DNA from: Liolophura sinensis
Lineage: Eukaryota > Mollusca > Polyplacophora > Chitonida > Chitonidae
DNA length: 64,000 nucleotides
NCBI RefSeq assembly: GCF_032854445.1
Contig: NC_088302.1
Coordinates: forward strand, 18,969,338-19,033,337
Direction: 5' to 3'
Part shown: piece by piece, positions 49,401 through 60,305 of the stretch
Layout of the letters: each line of letters opens with the position of its first letter
Position numbering within the stretch: the stretch's first letter is position 1
Notes under the pieces: model-generated
Databases searched by the model: none
What the model was told of the DNA's origin: nothing
Seen by the model: only the letters and a program-made list of their open reading frames with translations
Translations under genes and position numbers: made by a program

Positions 49401-50400
49401 GTACATGTACAGTTGGAAATGTTTACTATGCGATTCTGTGACATCTCCATGACATTTTGCTTCCAAGATATGGTAAGAAACCAGACAGCTCAGTGGTATT
49501 GGCTTGACAACCTTTCTTTAATTATATGGATGCATGAGTCTTTAACAGCAGACTGGAAGCCTTTTCAACAGTCAGCATAAGATTGTAAGTTTGATTTGCA
49601 CCTCAACAGCTGCTGCCAGACAAGAGTGTGATGACAACAGACCTGTGCTGGCTTTACTCTCACTGACAATCACACAGAATTGCTTATTTCCCCAGAGCAT
49701 TCCTCACACACCCTGTGAGAGGGGATTTTTTCATACATGCTGTTCTCATGTTACAAACCTTGTCATAATTGTGTAACTCGAATAATGGCGTGTAAGACTT
49801 AACTGCGTATGACGGAGGCTCAGTCTCTGCTGTTTGCCAAAGCAACCTTGCACCCATGTGTCACTTTGGCTATATCGGAACGAGGAAACTTGATTATGTG
49901 TAATTTGTCTGCATGCCAAATGTAAACAGCCTTTGTGCGACCTTAAGCGGGAGCATGATGGGTGATTTAACAAAACTCTGATTGAATCCGCATTGGCTGG
50001 ATATTATTGATCGTGCTAGAGGTGGGAGGCTAATGATCATAGCCAGAAGTTTCGGTCTTAGGACGCATTGGTCACAGCTCATTCGGCCTGAGGTACATTC
50101 CATGTGCCAAATTCTTGTAACTAGGGTGCTGTCTTTCTCCCATTTATTATATACAGTGACAGAGATGATGGGTGTCATAATCCCCTTAAGGCTGTCAGTT
50201 CTACTTAAACGTAATGGGACAAAGGTCCATTCCCCAAAGTGTTTCACCTACAGAATCCCAATTACATCCTAACACCCCTTGGGAATTAGATATGTTTTAA
50301 GTCCTTATCTTACAAATTTTGCATTTGGTTATACTGGGTGAGATCTTGCCTCTCTGAACAAAAAAAAATGCCCCCTCCCCCCCCCCCCCCCAAAAAAATA
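49401..50400. other. No gene recognised; weak tRNA-like head near 49487
   Basis: At about 49487 ACAGCTCAGTGGTATTGGC resembles an A box, and about 100 bp later GTAAGTTTGATTTGCACC a poor B box, so an old SINE head is possible. Opposing frames at 49894-50272 have no motif. A 15-bp C run sits at 50377-50391. Confidence 0.3.
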
Positions 50401-50880
50401 GAACCAAAGTAAGTACATGGAGTTTATGGCCCTGCCAATGGTATTCCTGAATGTGACATTAGTACACTGTAAAGGTATGCAGATTCTAACTTATATGTAC
50501 TCATATTAGCCTAATTGACCATACATTTCATCCATGACTAACTTGCCAATTTTTCCTGATTCAGAGAGTTCTATTGATTTTAGAAATGTGTTTTGATGTT
50601 TGCTTGGAACATTGGATTATATGTTACCTGACAATTGTTAGTTTCAGCACCAAAAATAATATTTGTGACATTTATTGGCCTCTAAAATATGGATGAAATT
50701 TTAGGTCATTTTAGGGTAAAACATAACACAGTTTTAAGGGTAATTGAGCTAAATTAGGAGCTGTACTGTCAAGACATGGAGTTTATGGCCATGCAGATAT
50801 CCATGGATGTGACATAAGTACATGTAGACTGTACAAGTACACTGATTCTAACTTGCCAGTATTAGGGCACACAGTATTAA
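50401..50880 (+). repeat. Dispersed repeat family D, copy 4, with a partial tandem second copy
   Basis: The conserved core is at 50530-50715 (CCATGACTAACTTGCC, GAGAGTTCTATTGATTTTAG, GTTTCAGCACCAAAAATAAT, GGCCTCTAAAATATGG). A leading part ACATGGAGTTTATGGCCCTG with CCTGAATGTGACATTAGTAC is repeated in diverged form at about 50775-50880 (ACATGGAGTTTATGGCCATG, GGATGTGACATAAGTAC). The full unit is therefore longer than the shared core, and a second copy starts right after the first. Confidence 0.6.
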
Positions 50881-51099
50881 GTTTCAGCTATAGAAATCAG
50901 GGACTCTCCTGTACTGGATTTGTCTGAAGATTGTGTCTGGCTTGGAGTCTGTCAGTGCTTGCTAATGTTCAGGTGTCAGGGAAGGTTCAGCTTGATGATG
51001 AATCTACATGTATATTGATATAACTGACATTACACAGAATAATACGGTACCCAATAAACTTGAACAAGTAATTGTACTCCTTGAGATATGTGTACATGT

Positions 51100-51386
51100 A
51101 ATTAGGGAACAAGGGGGCCTCCCTGGCTCAGTTGGTTAACGCGCTAGCGCAGCATAATGACTCAGTAGTCTCTCACCAGTGTGGTCGCTGTGAGTTCAAG
51201 TCCAGCTCATGCTGGCTTCCTCTCAGGCCGTACGTAGGAAGGTCTGCCAGCCACCTGCGTAAGGTCGTGGGTTTCTCCTGGGCTCTGTTCGGTTTCCACG
51301 CACCATAATGCTGGCTGCCATTGTACAAGTGAAATATTCTTGAATACGGGTTAAAACACCAATCAAATAAATAAATTAGGGAACAA
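51100..51386 (+). mobile_element. Full-length SINE with 13-bp target-site duplication
   Basis: The body at 51113-51373 starts GGGGGCCTCCCTGGCTCAG and runs through the B box (GAGTTCAAGTCCAGC) to TTGAATACGGGTTAAAACACC and AATAAATAA. AATTAGGGAACAA flanks it at 51100-51112 and 51374-51386. Substitutions at several CpG sites (for example TACGGG for TACGGCG) suggest it is older than the 18894 copy. Confidence 0.96.
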
Positions 51387-52419
51387 AGCATTATGTTTCC
51401 TTAATTTCACCCTTTTGTATGTATCATTTACATATTTGATTGGGTTATTGTATTTTAGTATACTGTGCACTTTGACATTTTCAGAGCATTATTTCTATTT
51501 ACAGATTTATTTGATTGTGTTATTGTAACTGTGAAATATGGTTACTGTTTATCAGGATGGATATAATTGTTTGGTACAGGATGGTATTAATGTATTAAAT
51601 ATAAGAAGCCTTTCCTCACATTTCTAACATTATGTTAATGCATCATCATCTACATTCTAGTGCAGTGTGAGGTAAAATTCTCCGTGTAAGTACAAGTTTA
51701 TTCCAACGAACCAAAATGACTTACAGGTTGGAAGGACACCCGATCTACAGTTGGGAGCGGGCACTTCTATATATATGATGAAGGAGCTTGTGGTTGTATC
51801 ATTTTTTGCTGAGATTATGCTGTTTTCGTTGTAAACCCACTGGCCAGCATTAGGTATAAACAGTGCCTTACGGCTGGATAGGCTTTGCTCTGTAGAGCGG
51901 GATCAAGGCTCATGTGGCCCTAATAGCCTCCAGTTTATTACCTTGACATCTCTCACCAGTTAACACCCAAGAGGTGTTAGTAAACAAGAATTAGCCTGCA
52001 ATAAACAGTTGAGCCCAAATAGACTGCTGGATACTGGGACATTACCAGACCTCGCAAATTCCAGACCAGATGGCGTTGGCCAATTTGGTCTTTGACCTAC
52101 AACCTCAGAGGCAACTTGACACCCCTTCAAACCCATTGTGAAGCAGTGATGACCAACAAAGATATAAACATTTGAAAGTCCAGGCCTTCTGCTGGTCTGT
52201 TAGACCAACAGATTTGTTAGTGATACACAGGTTATTGTAATATGACCTCACCATACATGTATATTTCGAGCTTGCTCCTTCTAGTCCACCATATTGTTGG
52301 CCAGATGAACCATTTTCTTGCCAGAAGAAGATTCAGTCCTGATAAACAATTCTCATCTGCTTTGCAGAAAACAAGAATGCTGTGTTTGAATTACTTTTAT
52401 TTTGTTTGTGTCTAAGTTA
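51387..52419. other. No gene recognised
   Basis: A GC-richer patch at about 51840-52150 has no open frame of interest. No repeats were noted. Confidence 0.35.
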
Positions 52420-52575
52420 CTCATTTAGCCTGATTGTAAAAGTTTTGTTAATTGTAGGAAGTTTTGGGGGTTAATTCTGAAGGAATGATGATATTCTACG
52501 TGTACTCCAAAAATACATTAGTTTCATCAGCAAAAATAATGCTGTACTTTGTAGCCTTTATTTGTACCTCTTTTG
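52420..52575 (+). repeat. Dispersed repeat family D, copy 5 (diverged)
   Basis: TTTAGCCTGATTGTAAAAG, then TAGTTTCATCAGCAAAAATA, then TTGTAGCCTTTATTTGTACC follow the family order. Identity is low and the boundaries are approximate. Confidence 0.35.
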
Positions 52576-54044
52576 CACAAATTTTTAAGTCAAGTAGAAT
52601 GTTAGATTTTATTTTTGTATGGAGGTTTCAGGTGTGCCAACCTTTATTTTTTGATGCAAATTACTGAATATTGTCATTTTACCATCTTGTACTATATGCA
52701 TGTACATGTATATGCAAAATACTAAAACAGACAGCTCTTATGGATATTATACATTGACCTAATAATTCAGATGTGACTACAATCTAAATCTATTTTACAC
52801 TAACATATGCTTGACCAGCCTGTACAGCTCATGCATAGCAGCTAGCAAATGTGGGTGCATGGCCCCAGCATCACGATCAGGGCTCTTAAACAAAGTTTTG
52901 ATTATTAAATTTGGTATGTCCCTTTCTGTTATTTTGACTGAAATTTCTCGTGCAATGATATACCCAAAATTTACGTTGTCAAGCAGTATTTTGAAGTGAT
53001 GTAAAATTTTGACTTAAGGCTAAGATAGCCTTGTGATGTCGAGGCCCGATTTCAGCTAACGGTTTTCGACTTTAATAAGCCAAAAGTTTATTAACTCAAC
53101 AAAATACTTTTCTTTTAGCACTGGAAGTTGAAATCTGGCTTAAGTTAATATTGATGTGGTTGTCAAAATTTGAATTTTCAGGACCTAAATACACATGTAA
53201 GTTTTTAAATCGTATTTCGTATATTGATTTTCTTAGTCGGAAATGGCATTGTGGAATCAGCCCCCTGAGCAATTTGGTTGATTGCTGTGGCAGAAGTATT
53301 TAAGTAAAGAGCCTTGTAACTACCACTGGTGTAGAGCTCCTCTGAAGTTTATGCCTGGAGTTTTACGATTTCCTGTGGAGATGTAAGATTGTAGGGTATT
53401 GGATTTGTGTTTTTTTATGTAAGGGCTGTAATTAAAGGCTTCAGATTCTGCTATTGATTTATGTTAGTCTGAAGCAAATTGCTGGACAACCTAGAATACT
53501 GGTGTCAGTGGGGACAGCCTCACCACTTGACATTGCCCTCCTTAGAGACGGATGCCAAAGTGTGATAACACAACACAGAAACTCTGGCATTTCTACAGCT
53601 TTGCTTTTCTCCAGGGAAAAGAGTGATGCTCTTTCATAAGATGTTTGTCTTCCCATCTTTTCTGGGAGATTTCCCTGCACATTATTGCCCCCTAGTAGAT
53701 TGTTATCAGTGTGTAAATTTCTGTGAAAGGGCATTACACATTATTAAGGTCATCACAGTACATCTTGTTGTATTCTCCACAGGATAGTGATGATTCAGAA
53801 ATAAATTTTTGAATTGTCACTTGTTTTACACTATAATTGGAAGGCATCTGTCTGTTGGTCTTTGCAAGACTTTGTCAGTGTCTATTATGGTTTGGAGTGC
53901 TTTTGTCGAGTGCATACATTTGTGTACATACCTGTATACCGATTACCTATGGGTTCTTGGCCTCCCAGTTAACGTGCTTTGAGATCCTTTGTAGAGCACA
54001 TGTACATGCACGTGAACTGGTCTTTTGGTAAGCCTTGTAGTCTC
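52576..54044. other. No gene recognised
   Basis: Opposing frames at 53454-53734 share a GC-richer patch. The plus one ends in SREKSDALS before a stop and lacks a clear donor or acceptor. It could be a terminal exon, but the evidence is insufficient. Confidence 0.3.
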
Positions 54045-55035
54045 GATCATAGTGGTCATGTTTTGGATCTGGCTGGTAATCTCTCAGTGCCAGTGCTCAT
54101 GGTTTGGATCAGCCTGGTGGTCTCTCAGTGCTAGCCATGTCTTGGATCAGTCTGGTGGTCTGTCAGTGCTAGCCATGTCTTGGATCAGACTGGTGGTCTC
54201 TCAGTGCTAGCCATGTCTTGGATCAGTCTGGTAATTTCTCAGTGCTAGCCATGTCTTGGATCCAACTGGTGGTCTCTCAGTGCTAGCCATGTCTTGGATC
54301 AGTCTGGTGGTCTGTCAGTGCTAGCCATGTCTTGGATCAGCCTGGTAATCTCTCAGTGCTAGCCATGTCTTGGATCAGCCTGGTGGTCTCTCAGTGCTAG
54401 CCGTGTCTTGGATCAGACTGGTAATCTCTCAGTGCTAGCCATGTCTTGGATCAGACTGGTAATCTCTCAGTGCTAGCCATGTCTTGGATCAAACTGGTGG
54501 TCTCTCAGTGCTAGCCATGTCTTGGATCAAACTGGTGGTCTCTCAGTGCTAGCCATGTCTTGGATCAGTCTGGTGGTCTCTCAGTGCTAGCCATGTCTTG
54601 GATCAGACTGGTAATCTCTCAGTGCTAGCCATGTCTTGGATCAGCCTGTTGGTCTCTCAGTGCTAGCCATGTCTTGGATCAGTCTGGTGGTCTGTCAGTG
54701 CTAGCCATGTCTTGGATCAGACTGGTGGTCTCTCAGTGCTAGCCATGTCTTGGATCAGTCTGGTAATCTCTCAGTGCTAGCCATGTCTTGGATCAGACTG
54801 GTAATCTCTCAGTGCTAGCCATGTCTTGGATCAGTCTGGTAATCTCTCAGTGCTAGCCATGTCTTGGATCAGACTGGTAATCTCTCAGTGCTAGCCATGT
54901 CTTGGATCAGACTGGTAATCTCTCAGTGCTAGCCATGTCTTGGATCAGTCTGGTAATCTCTCAGTGCTAGCCATGTCTTGGATCAGACTGGTAATCTCTC
55001 AGTGCTAGCCATGTCTTGGATCAGACTGGTAATCT
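54045..55035. repeat. Sub-block of almost pure 38-bp type A units
   Basis: About 25 type A units differ chiefly at two positions: ATCAGACTGG, ATCAGTCTGG or ATCAGCCTGG, and GGTAATCTCTC or GGTGGTCTCTC. The mix of these variants looks shuffled rather than in blocks. Confidence 0.9.
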
Positions 55036-55159
55036 CTCAGTGCCAGTGCTCATGGTTTGGTTCAGCCTGGTGGTCTCTCAGTGCTAGCCATGTCTTGGAT
55101 CAGCCTGGTGGTCTCTCAGTGCTAGCCATGTCTTGGATCAGTCTGGTGGTCTGTCAGTG

Positions 55160-56905
55160 CTAGCCATGTCTTGGATCAGACTGGTAATCTCTCAGTGCTA
55201 GCCATGTCTTGGATTAGACTGGTAATCTCTCAGTGCCAGTGCTCATGGTTTGGATCAGTCTGGTGGTCTCAGTGCCAGTGCTCATGATTTGGATCAGTCT
55301 GGTAATCTCTCAGTGCCAGCGCTCATGGTTTGGATCAGTTTGGTGGTCTTTCAGTGTTAGCCATGTCTTGGATCAGACTGGTGGTCTCTCAGTGCCAGTG
55401 CTCATGTCTTGGATCAGTCTGGTGGTCTCTCAGTGCTAGCCATATCTTGGATCAGTCTGGTGGTCTCTCAGTGCTAGCCATGTTTTGGATCAGTCTGGTA
55501 ATCTCTCAGTACTAGCCATGTCTTGGATCAGTCTGGTAATCTCTCAGTGTAAGTGCTCATGGTTTGGATCAGTCTGGTTGTCTCAGTGCCAGTGCTCTGG
55601 GTTTGGATCAGTCTGGTAATCTCTCAGTGCCAGTGCTCATGGTTTGGATCAGTCTGGTGGTCACTCAGTGCCAGTGCTCATGGTTTGGATCAGTCTGGTG
55701 GTCTCAGTGCCAGTGCTCATGATTTGGATCAGTCTGGTAATCTCTCAGTGCCAGTGCTCATGGTTTGGATCAGTTTGGTGGTCTCTCAGTGCTAGCCATG
55801 TCTTGGATCAGACTGGTGGTCTCTCGGTGCAAGTGCTCATGTCTTGGATCAGCCTGGTGGTCTCTCAGTGCTAGCCATGTCTTGGATCAGTCTGGTAATC
55901 TCTCAGTGCTAGCCATGTCTTGGATCAGTCTGGTAATCTCTCAGTGCTAGCCATGTCTTGGATCAGACTGGTAATCTCTCAGTGCCAGTGCTCATGGTTT
56001 GGATCAGACTGGTAATCTCTCAGTGCTAGCCATGTCTTGGATCAGTCTGGTGGTCTGTCAGTGCTAGCCTTGCTTGGATCAGACTGGTAATCTCTCAGTG
56101 CTAGCCATGTCTTGGATTAGACTGGTAATCTCTCAGTGCCAGTGCTCATGGTTTGGATCAGTCTGGTGGTCTCAGTGCCAGTGCTCATGATTTGGATCAG
56201 TCTGGTAATCTCTCAGTGCCAGCGCTCATGGTTTGGATCAGTTTGGTGGTCTTTCAGTGTTAGCCATGTCTTGGATCAGACTGGTGGTCTCTCAGTGCCA
56301 GTGCTCATGTCTTGGATCAGTCTGGTGGTCTCTCAGTGCTAGCCATATCTTGGATCAGTCTGGTGGTCTCTCAGTGCTAGCCATGTCTTGGATCAGTCTG
56401 GTAATCTCTCAGTACTAGCCATGTCTTGGATCAGTCTGGTAATCTCTCAGTGTAAGTGCTCATGGTTTGGATTAGTCTGGTTGTCTCAGTGCCAGTGCTC
56501 ATGGTTTGGATCAGTCTGGTAATCTCTCAGTGCCAGTGCTCATGGTTTGGATCAGTCTGGTGGTCACTCAGTGCCAGTGCTCATGGTTTGGATCAGTCTG
56601 GTGGTCTCAGTGCCAGTGCTCATGATTTGGATCAGTCTGGTAATCTCTCAGTGCCAGTGCGCATGGTTTGGATCAGTTTGGTGGTCTCTCAGTGCTAGCC
56701 ATGTCTTGGATCAGACTGGTGGTCTCTCGGTGCCAGTGCTCATGTCTTGGATCAGCCTGGTGGTCTCTCAGTGCTAGCCATGTCTTGGATCAGTCTGGTA
56801 ATCTCTCAGTGCTAGCCATGTCTTGGATCAGTCTGGTAATCTCTCAGTGCTAGCCATGTCTTGGATCAGACTGGTAATCTCTCAGTGCCAGTGCTCATGG
56901 TTTGG
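55160..56905. repeat. Higher-order duplication, 903-bp offset
   Basis: About 843 bp from 55160 recurs 903 bp downstream. The same ordered series of A, B and shortened (39-bp) units reappears with few changes, including rare variants such as GTCTTTCAGTGTTAGCC (about 55350 and 56253) and TCTCAGTACTAGCC. Frames at 55233, 55330, 55553, 55644 and 55765 reappear at exactly +903. Related partial series follow at about 56890 and 57630. Confidence 0.9.
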
Positions 56906-59189
56906 ATCAGTCTGGTGGTCTCAGTGCCAGTGCTCATGATTTGGATCAGGCTGGTAATCTCTCAGTGCCAGTGCTCATGGTTTGGATCAGTTTGGTGGTC
57001 TCTCAGTTCTAGCCATGTTTTGGATCAGTCTGGTGGTCTCTCAGTGCTAGCCATGTCTTGGATCAAACTGGTGGTCTCTCAGTGCTAGCCATGTCTTGGA
57101 TCAGACTGGTAATCTCTCAGTGCTAGCCATGTCTTGGATCAGCCTGGTGGTCTCTCAGTGCTAGCCATGTCTTGGATCAAACTGGTGGTCTCTCAGTGCT
57201 AGCCATGTCTTGGATCAGTCTGATAATCTCTCAGTGCCAGTGCTCATGGTTTGGATCAGTCTGGTGGTCGCGCACTGCCAGTGCTCATGGTTTGGATCAG
57301 TCTGGTGGTCTCAGTGCCAGTGCTCATGATTTGGATCAGTCTGGTAATCTCTCAGTGCCAGTGCTCATGGTTTGGATCAGTCTGGTAATCTCTCAGTGCC
57401 AGTGCTCATGGTTTGGATCAGTCTGGTGGTCTCTCAGTGCTAGCCATTTCTTGGATCAGACTGGTGGTCTCTCAGTGACAGTGCTCATGTCTTGGATCAG
57501 TCTGGTGGTCTCTCAGTGCTAGCCATGTCTTGGATCAGTCTGGTAATCTCTCAGTGCTAGCCATGTCTTGGATCAGACTGGTAATCTCTCAGTGCTAGCC
57601 ATGTCTTGGATCAGACTGGTAATCTCTCAGTGCCAGTGCTCATGGTTTGGATCAGTCTGTTGGTCTCAGTGCCAGTGCTCATGATTTGGATCAGTCTGGT
57701 AATCTCTCAGTGCCAGTGCTCATGGTTTGGATCAGTTTGGTGGTCTCTCAGTGCTAGCCATGTCTTGGATCAGACTGGTGGTCTCTCGGTGCCAGTGCTC
57801 ATGTCTTGGATCAGTCTGGTGGTCTCTCACTGCTAGCCATGTCTTGGATCAAACTGGTGGTCTCTCAGTGCTAGCCATGTCTTGGATCAGACTGGTAATC
57901 TCTCAGTGCTAGCCATGTCTTGGATCAGACTGGTAATCTCTCAGTGCTAGTGCTCATGGTTTGGATCAGTCTGGTGGTCTCAGTGACAGTGCTCATGTCT
58001 TGGATCAGACTGGTGGTCTCTCAGTGCCAGTGCTCATGGTTTGGATCAGTTTGGTGGTCACTCAGTGCTGGCCATGTCTTGGATCAGTCTGGTGGTCTCT
58101 CAGTGTCAGTGCTCATGTCTTGGATCAGTCTGGTGGTCTCTTAAGTGCTAGCCATGTCTTGGATCAGACTGGTAATCTCTCAGTGCCAGTGTTCATGGTT
58201 TGGATCAGTCTGGTGGTCTCTCAGTGCCAGGGCTCATGATTTGGATCAGTCTGGTAATCTCTCATTGCCAGGGCTCATGGTTTGGATCAGTCTGGTGGTC
58301 ACTCAGTGCCAGTGCTCATGGTTTGGATCAGTCTGGTGGTCTCTCAGTGCAAGTGCTCATGTCTTGGATCAGTCTGGTGGTCTCTGAGTGCTAGCCATGT
58401 CTTGGATCAGACTGGTAATCTCTCAGTGCCAGTGTTCATGGTTTGGATCAGTCTGGTGGTCTCTCAGTGTCAGTGCTCATGCTTTGGATCAATCTGCTAA
58501 TCTCTCAGTGCAAGTGCTCTGGGTTTGGATCAGTGTGGATGGTCTCTCGATGCCAGTGCTCATGCTTTGGATCAGTCTGGTGTTCTCTCGGTGACAGTGC
58601 TCATGGTTTGGATCAGTCTGGTGGTCTCTCATTGCCAGTGCTCATGGTTTGGATCAGTCTGGTGGTCTCTCGATGCCAGTGCTCATGCTTTGGATCAGTC
58701 TGGTGGTCTCTCGGTGACAGTGCTCATGGTTTGGATCAGTCTGGTGGTCTCTCAGTGCCAGTGCACATGGTTTGGATCAGTCTGGTGGTCTCTTAGTGCA
58801 AGTGTTCATGTCTGTGATCAGTCTGGTGATCTCTCAGTGCCAGTGCTCATGATTTGGATCAGTCTGGTAATCTCTCAGTGCCAGTGCTCATGGTTTGGAT
58901 CAGTCTGGTTGTCTCTCAATGTAAGTGCTCATGTTTTGGATCAGTCTGGTGGTCTCTCAGTGCCACTGCTCATGTTTGGATCAGGCTGTGGTCTCTCAGT
59001 GCTACTGCTCATATTTTGGATCAGGCTGGTGTCTGGGGTGTCTTTTAGAGTACCTAACTGTATCAGTCTGTTTCTCATTTTGAATCAGGATGGTGGTGTC
59101 TCTGTTCTCATGCATGTTTAGAATCAGATTTGTGGTTTCTCAGCACTGGTGGTTTGGATCAGGGCTGTACTCTCTCATGTTCTGGACCA

Positions 59190-60305
59190 GGTTGGTGCCT
59201 TCTCAGTGCTCATGTTTTGGACCAGGCTGGTGCTCTCTCAGTGCTCATGTTTTGGATCAGGTTGGTGCTCTCTTGTTGCTCATGTTTTGGATCAGACTGG
59301 TGCTCTCTCAGTGCTCATGTTTTGGATCATGTTGGTGCTCTCTCAGTGCTCATGTTTTGGATCATGTTAGTGCTCTCTTTTTGCTCATGTTTTGGACCAG
59401 GCTGGTGCTCTCTCAGTGCTCATCGTTTGGATCATGTTGGTGCTCTCTCATTGCTCATGTTTTGGATGAGGCTGGTGCTCTCTCAGTGCTCATGTTTTGG
59501 ATCAGGCTGTGTCTCTCTCAGTGCTCATGTTTTGGATCAGACTGGTGCTCTCTCATTGCTCATGTTTTGGATCAGGCTAGTGCTCTCTCAGTGCTCATGT
59601 TTAAGATCAGGCTGTGTCTCTCTCAGTGCTCATGTTTTGGATCAGGTTGGTGCTTTCTTATTGCTCATGTTTTGGACCAGGCTGGTGCTCTCTCAGTGCT
59701 CATGGTTTGGATCATGTTGGTGCTCTCTCAGTGCTCATGTTTTGGATCAGGCTGGTGCTCTCTCAGTGCTCATGTTTTGGATCAGGTTGGTGCTCTCTCA
59801 GTGCTCATGTTTTGGAGCAGGCTGGTGCTCTCTCAGTGCTCATGTTTTGGAACAGGCTGGTGCTCTCTCATTGCTCATGTTTTGGATCAGACTGGTGCTC
59901 TCACATTGCTCATGTTTTGGATCATGTTGGTGCTCTCTCATTGCTCATGTTTTGGATCAGGCTGGTGCTCTCTCATTGCTCATGTTTTGGATCAGACTGG
60001 TGCTCTCACATTGCTCATGTTTTGGATCTGGCTGGTGCTCTCTCAGTGCTCATGTTTTGGATGAGGCTAGTGCTCTCTTATTGCTCATGTTTTGGATCAG
60101 GCTGGTGCTCTCTCATTGCTCATGTTTTGGATCAGGCTAGTGCTCTCTTATTGCTCATGTTTTGGATCAGACTGGTGCTCTCTTATTGCTCATGTTTTAG
60201 ATCATGTTGGTGCTCTCTCAGTGCTCATGTATTGGATCATGTTGGTGGTCTTTCATTGCTCATGTTTTACATCAGACTGGATCAGCTTCAGTGCTCATGT
60301 TTTGT
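59190..60305. repeat. Sub-block of 35-bp type C units
   Basis: About 31 units of the shortest type, with variants TCAGTGCTC/TCATTGCTC, GATCAGGCTGG/GATCAGACTGG/GATCATGTTGG and a few TCTTATTG. A degenerate transition (59036-59189) separates it from the type B units before it. All three forward frames stay open for roughly 0.7-1.0 kb, giving a rotating 35-residue period. Confidence 0.95.

Larger units (their letters stand above)
54045..60305. repeat. 6.3-kb minisatellite array of related 38-, 41- and 35-bp units
   Basis: The whole stretch is made of units sharing TTGGATCAG..TGGT..TCTCTCAGTG. Type A (38 bp) carries GTGCTAGCCATGTCTTGGAT. Type B (41 bp) carries GTGCCAGTGCTCATGGTTTG. Type C (35 bp) carries GTGCTCATGTTTTGGATCA and equals type B minus CCAGTG. 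Measured spacings (54431 to 54469, 58754 to 58795, 59765 to 59800) confirm the lengths. From array length and unit size there are on the order of 160 units. The plus strand is rich in G and T throughout. No unique spacers occur, so it is not a CRISPR-like array. All frames listed across it (up to 336 codons) arise from a unit without stops and are not annotated as genes. Confidence 0.98.

Noticed and set aside
48523-49452. A CRISPR-like or repeat-protein locus in the 37-bp array
   Set aside because: Units abut with no unique spacers, and the frames of up to 133 codons occur in several registers at once. It is a minisatellite in a eukaryotic context.
59090-60140. Frames of 324 and 336 codons as repetitive protein genes
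   Set aside because: They overlap in different registers, begin at arbitrary ATGs inside the repeat, and follow from a stop-free 35-bp unit. No splice, start or composition signal favours one of them.
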